DNA of 64,000 bases from Gemmiger sp. An120 (GTDB lineage Bacteria > Bacillota > Clostridia > Oscillospirales > Ruminococcaceae): NCBI RefSeq assembly GCF_002160955.1, contig NZ_NFLN01000006.1, positions 1 through 64,000 on the forward strand. The letters are read 5' to 3'. Position 1 is the stretch's first letter. Each line of letters begins with the position of its first letter. Both the position numbers and the translations under genes were made by a program. This document shows, piece after piece, positions 1 to 8,018 of the stretch. Below the pieces are notes generated by a model. It was given only the letters and a program-made list of their open reading frames with translations, was not told where the DNA came from and made no database searches.

Positions 1-2491
1 GGGTAGCGGTCGGGGCGGGAACCGGGGTGGCAACAGGCGGGGTCACCGTACCGCTGCCGGTACCCGGGGTGGGCTGAGGCTCCACCGGTTTTGTCTGAGA
101 GTGGTCGGTGAACTGGGGCTGCCAGTTGCCGATACCCTCGCCGATGCCCATAGCGGCCAGCAGCTGCTGCAGCAGGGCCGCGCTGTCGTCCGCCACGGTC
201 ATGGTGCCCAGATGCAGTTCCCGGATTTCGGCCAGGGTGCCGTCCGCCTTGCGGCTGTTCACCTCGGCAAAACGCACATCCGCGTGGCAGGTCACATCCA
301 CCGTATCGCCGTTCTTGTCCTTGCGGGTCCAGCAGCTCCAGCGGCTGTCCAGCAGGGTGTCGGGCATGGTGCATTCGATAAAGGTCGCGGCGGAGGCGGT
401 GTTTTCGTAACCGGGATTCTTCCGGTCCGGGTCGGTCGTCACCACATAGCTGCTGCCGTCCTGGCCCCGCTCGGTCTCGTTGTAGATCTCGGTCTGCCAG
501 GGGCGGCCCAGGCTGACCTTGCCGCCGTCAGCGTACTGCCCGTCGGCGGTCAGGGTGCAGTTGTGGAACACCAGGCCGGTATTGCCTTTTTTGGTGTTGG
601 GGGCGGTGAAATACCCGTTGTTCTTGCCCGGATAACAGGCCATGAACAGCTGGCAGTTTTCAAACCAGGCGTCCGCGTCGCCAAAGACAAAGTCCACGGT
701 GCCCTCGATGTAGCAGTTTTCCAGTTTCACCCGACTGCCCGCGCCGTGCAGGTACAGGGTGTCCTGCCGGCCCAGGAACCGGCATCCGGTCAGATAGACC
801 TTGTCCGCCGCCGAGCCGAAAGCCACGGCGGGGGTCTGCTCCCCTGCGGCGGTATGGTCGGTCAGGTTGTAGGTGTTCACAAAGGTGATGCCGCTGGCGC
901 TGAAGCCGGTGGCGGCGCTGGTGAGCAGCACGGTGCCGCTCTGGTCGGTGCCCACGTCCCATTCGTCCTGGGGCACAAAGTTGCCGTTTTCGTCAAAGGT
1001 ATTGGAGGAATAATACCCCGCCTGGATGCGTACCTCGCCGCCGTCCTTGTAGAGCGGCTGGAAGGAGACCCAGGGCTTGTTCACCGTGACCTTTTCGTTG
1101 TAGGTGCCGGGGGCGATCAGCAGCACCAGCGGCTGTTCGGCGCTGGAGTCGTTGGCGTCCAGGGCTGCCTGGATGGTGGCGTAGGTCTGGCCCGCGCCAA
1201 CCGTGACAATGTGGGGTACGCAGACGCTGTCGCTCAAATAGTCCACCGTGACGGCGGACAGGTAGCAGCTGCCCGTGCCCTCAAACGCTACCTTTGCATA
1301 GCGGGCGGTTCCGGTCTGGGGCAGGGCGACCTCCTTGCCCACGCTGATCTCGGCCCCGTCCAGGGTCACGGTCAGGTTGTTGTAGTTGTTGCCGGAGAGG
1401 GTCAGGCTGGCCCCCTGGCCGTCCTCCGCGGCCACCGGAATGTACAGCACGGTGCCGCCGTTGATCTGCACATCCCCGTCCCGGGGCGCAAACTTGCCGC
1501 TGGTGGCATCCACCAGCAGGCCGTTATACTCGCCCCGGACGCCCTGGATGGTCTCGCCGCCCTGGGACAGATCCCAGACAGCGTCCTTGGCGGCCACTTC
1601 GCCGGGCTCCCCCGGGTAGGGGGCCTCCGGCTGGGAATAGGTCAGGGCCAGCCCGGACAGGTAGGCCTGCGCGGTAAAGGTCACCTGGCAATAGCGGCTG
1701 GTCTCCCCGGCGGGCAGGGCAACGGACAGGCTGCCGTTCACACCGTTGTAGGCGGTGCCGTCCACCGTCAGGCTGGCGGTACCGCCGGAGAGGGTCACGG
1801 TCAGGGTCGCGCCCAGCTCATGGGCCGCCACCGGGATATACAGCACGCTGCCCGCATTGATCTGGGTATCGGTGGCGCGGGGGGCAAACTTGCTGCCGGC
1901 GGCGCTGGCGTCCACCAGCACACCCGCAAACTCGCCCCGGCCATTCTGTATCGCGGGCAGCGCATCCGGGCCGGCGGCCAGGTTCCAGGCGGTATCCTCG
2001 GCGGCCACTTCGCCGGGCTCGCCCGGGTAGGCCGGTTCCGGCTGGGAGTAGGCCAGCGCGATGGCCTTTACATAGGCCTGGGTGGTAAATTCCACCCGGC
2101 AGCTGCCGTCGGCCCCGGCAGTCAGGGGGATCTCCACCCGGCCGCTGACGCTGGCATACGCCTGCCCGTCCACCGCAAGGGTGGCCGAACCGCCGGACAG
2201 CACAACGGTCAGGGTCGCCCCCGCCGGGCTGGCGCTGACCGGAATGGTAAGCACCGTGCCGGCGTTGATCTGGGTGTCCCCGGCGCGGGGGGCAAACTTG
2301 CCCGCCATGGCATCAATGACAATGCCCTGGTATTCGCCCGATTCCCCTTCCAGGGTGGGCAGCACGGCGCTGCCCGCGGCCAGGTCCCAGCTTTTGTCCG
2401 CCGGGACAGGCTGGGCATCCGCCAGAACCGGCGGCAGGAACACCGTGAAAACAAGTGCTGCCAGCAGCAGCAAAGCCAATATTCTCTTTAT
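1..2491 (-). CDS. secreted multidomain pectinesterase (CE8), C-terminus beyond window
   Basis: De-esterifies the methyl esters of pectin outside the cell. Reading from 2491: a signal peptide (residues 1-25: KRI, a leucine-rich core, LADAQP after the cleavage region), three tandem beta-rich repeats of about 140 residues (each with SGKFAPR, QINxGxVLYIPV, a GATLTVTLSGG-like strand and YPGEPGEVAA linkers), then the pectinesterase domain from about residue 425. Its hallmarks are intact: GTYNE, RQDTLYLH with Asp577, DFVFGDA with Asp600, and LGRPW with Arg663. The end seen is a Pro/Thr-rich linker, so another domain or anchor may follow. Oddity: no ATG, GTG or well-placed TTG fits. AGGAG (2496-2500) precedes an ATA codon (2489-2491), which would give the expected Lys-Arg signal start; a TTG at 2477-2479 is the alternative. 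Function of the repeats is unknown (possible carbohydrate binding). Confidence 0.85.
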   Translation of the reverse strand, partial: MKRILALLLLAALVFTVFLPPVLADAQPVPADKSWDLAAGSAVLPTLEGESGEYQGIVIDAMAGKFAPRAGDTQINAGTVLTIPVSASPAGATLTVVLSGGSATLAVDGQAYASVSGRVEIPLTAGADGSCRVEFTTQAYVKAIALAYSQPEPAYPGEPGEVAAEDTAWNLAAGPDALPAIQNGRGEFAGVLVDASAAGSKFAPRATDTQINAGSVLYIPVAAHELGATLTVTLSGGTASLTVDGTAYNGVNGSLSVALPAGETSRYCQVTFTAQAYLSGLALTYSQPEAPYPGEPGEVAAKDAVWDLSQGGETIQGVRGEYNGLLVDATSGKFAPRDGDVQINGGTVLYIPVAAEDGQGASLTLSGNNYNNLTVTLDGAEISVGKEVALPQTGTARYAKVAFEGTGSCYLSAVTVDYLSDSVCVPHIVTVGAGQTYATIQAALDANDSSAEQPLVLLIAPGTYNEKVTVNKPWVSFQPLYKDGGEVRIQAGYYSSNTFDENGNFVPQDEWDVGTDQSGTVLLTSAATGFSASGITFVNTYNLTDHTAAGEQTPAVAFGSAADKVYLTGCRFLGRQDTLYLHGAGSRVKLENCYIEGTVDFVFGDADAWFENCQLFMACYPGKNNGYFTAPNTKKGNTGLVFHNCTLTADGQYADGGKVSLGRPWQTEIYNETERGQDGSSYVVTTDPDRKNPGYENTASAATFIECTMPDTLLDSRWSCWTRKDKNGDTVDVTCHADVRFAEVNSRKADGTLAEIRELHLGTMTVADDSAALLQQLLAAMGIGEGIGNWQPQFTDHSQTKPVEPQPTPGTGSGTVTPPVATPVPAPTAT

Positions 2492-2669
2492 CTTTCTCCT
2501 TGCTGCGCGGGGAACCGCGCCTTTTATAACACGTTATATTGTCCGAACGGTTTAATATGGTAGCCGTTCGCAGTATTCCTGTCAATCCGGCATTCCGCCG
2601 AAAAAACAGCCGCTAACACGGCAAATACTTCCGGCATTGTCAAAAAGATGTTTATCGGCCTGCCCGCAC

Positions 2670-2689
2670 ATATTTTCACAGGAAAATAT
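2670..2689. repeat. 8-bp-arm inverted repeat between pectinesterase and mscL
   Basis: ATATTTTC-ACAG-GAAAATAT. It is AT-rich in a GC-rich intergenic region (2492-2742) that otherwise shows no gene. It could be an operator for the pectinesterase gene; no paired promoter is clear. Confidence 0.35.
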
Positions 2690-2742
2690 AACCCTTTTCC
2701 GTTGGCAGAATCGTCCCCGGAATTTATCCCGCCCCAACAGAA

Positions 2743-2766
2743 AAAGCCGCCCCGCGGGGCGGCTTT
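2743..2766 (-). terminator. intrinsic terminator after mscL
   Basis: Perfect palindrome AAAGCCGCCCCG/CGGGGCGGCTTT just past the mscL stop, followed on the minus strand by a T-run. Confidence 0.85.
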
Positions 2767-2775
2767 CGGTTTTGC

Positions 2776-3234
2776 TTACTCCTCCAGATGGCTGGTGCAG
2801 CAGGGGCACCGGGTGGCTTTCAGGGGGATCTTGCTCAGGCAGTAGGGGCAGGTCTTCTGGGTGACGGCCGCCTCCTTTTCCTTGCGTTTGAGGGTGCGGG
2901 CGGCCAGGGTGTTCATCCCCTTGACCAGCGCAAAGATCACCGCCGCCATCAGCAGAAAATCGATCACCTGGGTGATGAATGCGCCGTAGCACAGCACCGG
3001 CGTGCCGGCAGCCTGCGCCGCCGCCAGGTCGGCGTACTGGCCGCCGTCCAGCGCCAGGAAGTGGCTGGTAAAGTCCACCCCGCCGGTGATCAGGGTGATG
3101 ACCGGCATGATGATGTCGTTGACCAGCGAGTTGACGATTTTCTGGAACGCGCCGCCGATAATCACGCCGACCGCCAGATCCAGCACGTTGCCGCGCAGCA
3201 CAAAGGTTTTGAATTCAGCCAGTATCTTTTTCAT
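2776..3234 (-). CDS. mscL: large-conductance mechanosensitive channel MscL with zinc-ribbon tail
   Basis: Osmotic safety-valve channel of the cytoplasmic membrane; it opens under membrane tension. The N-terminus MKKILAEFKTFVLRGNVLDLAVG and the IIGGAFQKIVNSLVNDIIMP segment are classic MscL TM1 sequence; TM2 follows at about residues 78-100. At 152 residues it is longer than the E. coli protein because of a C-terminal CPYC...CPCC motif (about residues 129-146), typical of a small zinc ribbon. It lies 17 bp downstream of brnQ on the same strand, so the two are probably cotranscribed, and ends at a strong terminator. Confidence 0.93.
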   Translation of the reverse strand: MKKILAEFKTFVLRGNVLDLAVGVIIGGAFQKIVNSLVNDIIMPVITLITGGVDFTSHFLALDGGQYADLAAAQAAGTPVLCYGAFITQVIDFLLMAAVIFALVKGMNTLAARTLKRKEKEAAVTQKTCPYCLSKIPLKATRCPCCTSHLEE

Positions 3235-3251
3235 AGGTCAGGTTCCTTTCC

Positions 3252-4556
3252 TCAATTCCGTTTGCGGGGTACAAAACTTGCCGCGGTTCCCGCCGCCGCC
3301 CCCAGCAGCGCCGGCACCAGCCAGCCCAGCCCCGCGCCGTACAAAGGCAGCGCGTGCAGGCCCGGAATGGTGATCCCCGCGCCGCTTTCCAGCGCCAGCA
3401 GCACGCTGAACACCCCGGTGACCGCCACGCAGACCGGATAGCACAGCGGTGCGCGGGCGGCCCACCGGTGGCACAGGCCCAGGGCAACCAGCACAATGGC
3501 CACCGGGTAGATGGCCTCCAGAACCGGGGCGGAAACGGTAAGGATCGCATCCAGCCCGGCAATGGAGAGTACAAAGCTGGCCGCCGCGAACAGCCACACC
3601 CAGCCCCGCAGGCTCACCCGGGGGCAGAGTTCATGAAAATAGGCCCCGCAGCAGCTGAGCAGGCCGATGCAGGTATTCAGGCAGGCGATCAGGAACACCG
3701 ATCCCATCACCACACCGCCCGCGGTGCCGAACAGCTGCCCGGCCAGCCCGGTGAGCACCCCGGCCCCGTTGGCCGCATTGGGGAAAGCGGGCCCGGCCAG
3801 CGCGCCCACCGCCGCCAGCGAACCGTAGACCGCCAGCAGGATCAGCCCTGCGATCCAGCCGGCCCGCATGGTGCCCCGCACCAGCCCGGCCTCGTCCTGT
3901 ACGCCCCGGCTGCGCAGGTTGGCGGCAATTACGATGCCAAAGTTCAGCGCCGCAATCAGGTCCATGGTCTGGTATCCGTTGCGGAACCCCTCTGCCAGGG
4001 GCTGGTCGGCCCAGGCGCCCAGCGCCATGCCGGGCGAAGCGGGCGGATGCAGCAGGCAGGCCGCCGTGATGGCCGCCAGCAAGGCCAGCAGCAGCGGGCC
4101 GGTGATCCGGCCCAGAATGCCGGAGAGTTTTTCCGGCCGCAGGGCAATGGCCGCCGCCACCACGAAGAACACCAGCGAATAGCCCGCCCGCAGCCAGGCC
4201 CCGCCGCCCGCAAAGGGACGCACCGCCATCTCAAAGGAGGTGGAGGCGGTGCGGGGAATGGCCAGGCAGGGCCCGATGGCCAGGTAGGACAACAGCGTAA
4301 AGCCCACCGCGAACCGGCGGCCGACCCGGCCGGCCAGCACCGACAGACCGCCCGCCATGGCCACCGCCGCCACCCCCAGCACCGGCAGGCCGATGGCGCT
4401 GAGGGCAAAGCCCGCCAGCGCGGGCAGGGTCAGCCGCCCGGCCTGGGCGCCCAGCCAGGGCGGAAAAATCAGGTTGCCCGCCCCGAAAAACATTGAAAAC
4501 AGGGTCAGCCCCACCAGCACCGAATCCCGGCGGGTCAGACGTGTACGCTCCTCCAT
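3252..4556 (-). CDS. brnQ: branched-chain amino acid:cation symporter (LIVCS/BrnQ family)
   Basis: Polytopic permease (434 residues, about 12 hydrophobic segments) expected to import leucine, isoleucine and valine with Na+ or H+. The family signature LTLFSMFFGAGNLIFPP is at residues 17-33. The start chosen is the ATG at 4556, preceded by AAAGGGGG; the open frame extends further upstream but runs through the promoter. Promoter and a 5' leader hairpin lie upstream; mscL follows. Substrate specificity is inferred from family only. Confidence 0.88.
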   Translation of the reverse strand: MEERTRLTRRDSVLVGLTLFSMFFGAGNLIFPPWLGAQAGRLTLPALAGFALSAIGLPVLGVAAVAMAGGLSVLAGRVGRRFAVGFTLLSYLAIGPCLAIPRTASTSFEMAVRPFAGGGAWLRAGYSLVFFVVAAAIALRPEKLSGILGRITGPLLLALLAAITAACLLHPPASPGMALGAWADQPLAEGFRNGYQTMDLIAALNFGIVIAANLRSRGVQDEAGLVRGTMRAGWIAGLILLAVYGSLAAVGALAGPAFPNAANGAGVLTGLAGQLFGTAGGVVMGSVFLIACLNTCIGLLSCCGAYFHELCPRVSLRGWVWLFAAASFVLSIAGLDAILTVSAPVLEAIYPVAIVLVALGLCHRWAARAPLCYPVCVAVTGVFSVLLALESGAGITIPGLHALPLYGAGLGWLVPALLGAAAGTAASFVPRKRN

Positions 4557-4581
4557 GGGCGCGCCCCCTTTCACATGGTAT

Positions 4582-4603
4582 GCACGGCCGGGCAGGCCGT
4601 GCG
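4582..4603 (-). other. hairpin in brnQ 5' leader
   Basis: GCACGGCC-GGGCA-GGCCGTGC inverted repeat, which would lie at the very 5' end of the brnQ transcript. No T-run follows; role unknown. Confidence 0.5.
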
Positions 4604-4608
4604 GATTC

Positions 4609-4637
4609 AGTGTACCACATACCAGCCGGCCTGTCCA
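4609..4637 (-). promoter_or_regulatory. promoter for brnQ-mscL
   Basis: On the minus strand, TGGACA (4632-4637), 17-bp spacer, TACACT (4609-4614). Confidence 0.6.
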
Positions 4638-4643
4638 CCGCGC

Positions 4644-4672
4644 TGGATTTTTGCGCGGCAATCGTATATAAT
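4644..4672 (+). promoter_or_regulatory. candidate promoter for the 4726 gene
   Basis: TGGATT (4644-4649), 17-bp spacer, consensus -10 TATAAT (4667-4672). The -35 match is weak. It is divergent from the brnQ promoter. Confidence 0.5.
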
Positions 4673-4725
4673 GAAAGCTGGATCATTCCGCGCCGCAACC
4701 CGGCGCTTTACAAGGAGGCTGCACC

Positions 4726-5247
4726 GTGCATTATACCTTCAAAATCATACTGCGCAAGCTGGTGGTGGGGGTGCTGGCCCTGGCTGCCGCTGCCGCCATT
4801 ACCCTGTTTATCAAGGAAAACCTGGACGTAAAGGACCCGGAGACCGCCCTGCCCTCCATCCAGATCACCACCGAAGGGGTGGTGCTGTCGCCGGAGATGG
4901 TATTCCGGGCCGGCTATGAGTGGAATTTCTTTACCGCCACCGAGATCAACACCCCGGTGTGGAGCACCGGCGATATTCTGAGCCGCACCTACCCGGTGGA
5001 CGTGCCGCCCCGGGCCAAGCTGGAGATCGACTTTTCCCTCAACGCGGACACGCTGCAGGTAAGCCGGTCGGACCAGAGCGATTTTTCCGCCTTTGTGACC
5101 CTGGCGGACGAATACCCGGACAGCCTGATTGCCCCGGCGGAAGCGGGGCAGTATCTGTACAAGATCGAGGCAGGCTTTGGCCGGCGGGGGTCGATTATCT
5201 ATTACCTGCTGCTGAATGTAAAGGAAACGGTGGCTCCGGCCGCCTGA
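4726..5247 (+). CDS. membrane-anchored protein of unknown function
   Basis: 173 residues, family not recognised. An N-terminal hydrophobic helix (about residues 10-29, VVGVLALAAAAAITLFI) serves as an uncleaved anchor or signal; the rest looks like a beta-rich extracytoplasmic domain. It starts at GTG 4726 with AAGGAGG (4712-4718) seven bases upstream; no ATG fits better. It lies 25 bp before the aldo/keto reductase, so it is likely first in that operon. No catalytic motif is evident. Confidence 0.75.
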   Translation: MHYTFKIILRKLVVGVLALAAAAAITLFIKENLDVKDPETALPSIQITTEGVVLSPEMVFRAGYEWNFFTATEINTPVWSTGDILSRTYPVDVPPRAKLEIDFSLNADTLQVSRSDQSDFSAFVTLADEYPDSLIAPAEAGQYLYKIEAGFGRRGSIIYYLLLNVKETVAPAA

Positions 5248-5272
5248 ACCCGATAGAAAAGGAGTGGACGAT

Positions 5273-6280
5273 ATGGAGTATATCACACTGGGCCGCACCG
5301 GCCTGAAGATCAGCCGCATGGGGTTCGGCGGCATCCCCATCCAGCGCATTGACGCCGAAAGCACCAAGGCCCTGATCCGCCAGGTGGCGGACGCGGGCGT
5401 CAACTACATCGACACCGCCCGGGGCTATACCGTCAGCGAGGAATGGCTGGGCGGCGCTCTGGAAGGCATCCGGGACCGGTTTGTGCTGGCCACCAAGTCC
5501 ATGGCACGCACCCGGGAAGCCATGGAAAAGGACATTGCCATCAGCCTGGGCAACCTGCGCACCGATCATGTGGAACTGTACCAGATCCACAATCCCTCCC
5601 TGGCGGACATGGACACGGTGTTCGGCCCGGGCGGCGCCATGGAGGCCCTGCTGGCCGCCAAGGCGGAGGGCAAGGTGGGCCACATCGGCCTGACCGCCCA
5701 CTCCAAGGAAGTGTTCGCCGCCGCCCTGGAGCATGAAGAGATCGAGACCATTATGTTCCCCTACAACATTGTGGAGACCCAGGGTGAGGAACTGATCGCC
5801 CGGGCCGCCGAAAAAGGGGTGGGCTTTATCGCCATGAAGCCGCTGGCCGGCGGCGCCATTGAGGACGCCACCCTGGCGCTGCGGTTCATCCTGGCCAATC
5901 CCAACGTGTCGGTGGTGATCCCCGGCATGGCCGACCCGGCGGAACTGACCCAGAACCTGGCCGCCTGCGAGGACCGGTCTGCCCTGTCGGCGGAGGAAAC
6001 CGCGAAGATGGACGCCATCCGCAAGGAGCTGGGCACCAACTTCTGCCGCCGCTGCAACTACTGCGCCCCCTGCACGGTGGGTATCTCCATCCCCAACGTG
6101 TTCCTGTTTGCGGGGTATCTGAACCGGTACGGCCTGGGCGACTGGGCCCGCAGCCGGTACGCAGGGCTGCCCCACAAGGCCAGCGACTGCGTGGAGTGCG
6201 GCGTCTGCGAGACCCGCTGCCCCTACCAGCTGCCCATCCGGCAGATGATGCGCAAGGCCGCACAGGATTTCGGCGAATAA
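5273..6280 (+). CDS. aldo/keto reductase with C-terminal 4Fe-4S ferredoxin domain
   Basis: 335 residues. Residues 1-250 form an aldo/keto reductase barrel (LGRTGLKISRMGFGG start; catalytic tetrad candidates Asp in NYIDTARGY with its Tyr, Lys in ATKS, His in YQIHN). The C-terminus holds two cysteine clusters (CRRCNYCAPC and CVECGVCETRC), typical of a dicluster 4Fe-4S module, so electrons could come from or go to ferredoxin rather than only NAD(P)H. The start is ATG 5273, eight bases after AAGGAG; an earlier in-frame GTG overlaps the ribosome binding site. A terminator follows. Substrate unknown. Confidence 0.9.
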   Translation: MEYITLGRTGLKISRMGFGGIPIQRIDAESTKALIRQVADAGVNYIDTARGYTVSEEWLGGALEGIRDRFVLATKSMARTREAMEKDIAISLGNLRTDHVELYQIHNPSLADMDTVFGPGGAMEALLAAKAEGKVGHIGLTAHSKEVFAAALEHEEIETIMFPYNIVETQGEELIARAAEKGVGFIAMKPLAGGAIEDATLALRFILANPNVSVVIPGMADPAELTQNLAACEDRSALSAEETAKMDAIRKELGTNFCRRCNYCAPCTVGISIPNVFLFAGYLNRYGLGDWARSRYAGLPHKASDCVECGVCETRCPYQLPIRQMMRKAAQDFGE

Positions 6281-6287
6281 ACCAACA

Positions 6288-6324
6288 GGCGGCGGAGCGG
6301 TTCTGACTGTTCCGCCGCCGTTTT
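6288..6324 (+). terminator. intrinsic terminator after aldo/keto reductase
   Basis: GGCGGCGGA ... TCCGCCGCC stem followed by TTTT. Confidence 0.75.
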
Positions 6325-6341
6325 GTAAGGAGGAGCGAGCT

Positions 6342-7223
6342 ATGGCACAGGCGATCACACGGGAAACGGTGCTGGAACTGCTGCCCCCGCGCCGGCAGGA
6401 GACCCACAAGGGCAGCTACGGCAAGGCGCTGGCGGTGGCCGGCTGTGCCCGGTACCGGGGCGCGGCGGCCCTGGCGGCGGAAGGCTTGCTGCGGGGCGGC
6501 GCCGGGCTGGTGACCCTGGCTTCGACCGAGGCGGTGCTGGCCGGGGTGATCCCCCGTCTGCCGGAATGTATCTGCCTGCCCTGCCCCCAGGAGGCCCAGC
6601 ACGGCGGCATCAGCCGCACGGCGGGCAAGCGCATTCTGGAAGCCAGCCGGGGCTGCGACGCGCTGCTGCTGGGGCCGGGGATGGGCAATACCGAAGACAC
6701 CGCCGCCCTGGTGGATCTGCTGGCCCCCGGGGCAGGCTGCGGGGTGGTGCTGGACGCGGACGGGCTGAACGCGGCCGCCGCCATGGACGCGCTGCCCCGG
6801 CCGGTGAACGCGCCGCTGGTGATCACCCCCCATCCCGGGGAGATGGCCCGGCTGTGCGGGCTGACGGTGGCCGAGGTGGAGGCCGGCCGGGAGGGCATTG
6901 CCGCAGGCTATGCCCGGGCCAACGGCTGCGTGGTGGTGCTGAAAGGCCACCGCACCCTGGTGGCCGGGCCGGACGGCCAGGTATACAAGAACACCACCGG
7001 CAACGCGGGGCTTTCCCGGGGCGGCAGCGGGGATATTCTGGCCGGGCTGCTCACCGCGCTGCTGGCCCAGAAGCCGGACGATCCCATGGCCGCGGCGGTG
7101 TGTGCGGTGTGGCTGCACGGCGCGGCTGCCGACCGGTGCGCCGCACGCCGCAGCCAGTACGCCATGCTGCCCCACGATCTGTTTGAGGATCTGGGCGCCC
7201 TGCTGGCCGAAGAGGGCCGCTGA
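6342..7223 (+). CDS. nnrD: ADP/ATP-dependent NAD(P)H-hydrate dehydratase (YjeF C-terminal domain)
   Basis: Metabolite repair enzyme that dehydrates damaged NADH/NADPH hydrates back to the cofactors. 293 residues, carbohydrate-kinase-like fold: GSYGKALAVAGC near the N-terminus, ITPHPGEMARL, LKGHRTLVAGPDG, and the C-terminal NTTGNAGLSRGGSGDILAG with the catalytic Asp. Only the dehydratase half is present; the epimerase half (NnrE) is not fused here. AAGGAGGAG precedes the ATG. Confidence 0.9.
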   Translation: MAQAITRETVLELLPPRRQETHKGSYGKALAVAGCARYRGAAALAAEGLLRGGAGLVTLASTEAVLAGVIPRLPECICLPCPQEAQHGGISRTAGKRILEASRGCDALLLGPGMGNTEDTAALVDLLAPGAGCGVVLDADGLNAAAAMDALPRPVNAPLVITPHPGEMARLCGLTVAEVEAGREGIAAGYARANGCVVVLKGHRTLVAGPDGQVYKNTTGNAGLSRGGSGDILAGLLTALLAQKPDDPMAAAVCAVWLHGAAADRCAARRSQYAMLPHDLFEDLGALLAEEGR

Positions 7224-7246
7224 GCCCGCCCTATCGTTTTATCCGC

Positions 7247-7284
7247 ACGCGTTTCTGCCAGAACCGGCAGGGACGCGTTTTTTT
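7247..7284 (+). terminator. intrinsic terminator after nnrD
   Basis: ACGCGT...CTGCC/GGCAG...ACGCGT stem followed by TTTTTTT. Confidence 0.8.
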
Positions 7285-7309
7285 GCACCAAAAATTCACA
7301 GATTATTTA

Positions 7310-7351
7310 TAGACTATTCAGTCTGTTTTGCTATAATAGACCATACAGTCC
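7310..7351 (+). promoter_or_regulatory. tetR promoter with two operator half-palindromes
   Basis: -10 TATAAT at 7332-7337, -35 TAGACT at 7310-7315 (16-bp spacer). Two related palindromic 14-mers, AGACTATTCAGTCT (7311-7324) and AGACCATACAGTCC (7338-7351), sit over the -35/spacer and immediately after the -10, as expected for autorepression by the downstream TetR protein. Confidence 0.75.
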
Positions 7352-7367
7352 ATTTTAGGAGGCAACT

Positions 7368-8012
7368 ATGAAGCAGGAGGAAAAGACCCGCCGCACCCGC
7401 CAGCGTATTCTGGAAACCGCGGTGGCGGAGTTTGGAGAAAAGGGCTACGCCGGGGCTTCGCTGAATGCCGTGTGCGCAGCAGGCGGTGTGTCCAAAGGGC
7501 TTTTGTATCACAACTTTGACGGCAAGGACGCGCTGTATCTTGCCTGTGTGCAGCTGTGTTTTGACAAGCTGACCGCCCATCTGGCGGCACAGACCTATCC
7601 GGACGCGGAACCGCGGAGGCGGATGGCGGCTCTGCTGGCGGCCCGGCAGGAATTTTTCGACCGGGAACCGGCGCTGGGTCGGCTGTTTTTTGCCAATCTG
7701 TTTCAGCCGCCGGCCCATCTGGCCGCACCGCTGCGGCAGGCCCGGCAGGAATTTGACGCGCTTTCGGCACAGCTGTACGCCGAAACGCTGGACCGGCTGC
7801 CCTTGCGCCCGGGGGTAACCCGGAAAACGGCGCTGCGGTATTTTACCGCCGTGACCGAGATGTACAACCGGCTGTATCAGGACCGGGCGGGCGACACCGG
7901 CGATCTGGGCGCGCTGATTGCCGACCACGAAGCCAAGCTGTCGCCGCTGCTGGATCTGATGCTGTACGGAGTGGCCGTTCAGGATCCGGCCGATACAGTA
8001 AAAGGAGAGTGA
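7368..8012 (+). CDS. TetR/AcrR family transcriptional regulator
   Basis: 214 residues. N-terminal helix-turn-helix typical of TetR (RTRQRILETAVAEFGEKGY, then GASLNAVCAAGGVSKGLLYHNF), variable ligand-binding C-terminal domain. It is preceded by AGGAGG and by twin palindromic operators in its own promoter, and followed 6 bp later by a CPA2-type antiporter, which it therefore probably represses together with itself. Inducer unknown. Confidence 0.9.
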   Translation: MKQEEKTRRTRQRILETAVAEFGEKGYAGASLNAVCAAGGVSKGLLYHNFDGKDALYLACVQLCFDKLTAHLAAQTYPDAEPRRRMAALLAARQEFFDREPALGRLFFANLFQPPAHLAAPLRQARQEFDALSAQLYAETLDRLPLRPGVTRKTALRYFTAVTEMYNRLYQDRAGDTGDLGALIADHEAKLSPLLDLMLYGVAVQDPADTVKGE

Positions 8013-8018
8013 CCCCTC

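Noticed and set aside
101-2563. 820-codon open frame on the plus strand
   Set aside because: It is opposite the pectinesterase gene; its translation is low-complexity Gly/Ala/Val/His-rich, has no family motifs, and the minus strand has intact catalytic motifs.
4582-4603. Hairpin upstream of brnQ as a T-box or leucine riboswitch
   Set aside because: Only one small stem, no T-box sequence, no terminator, leader too short.
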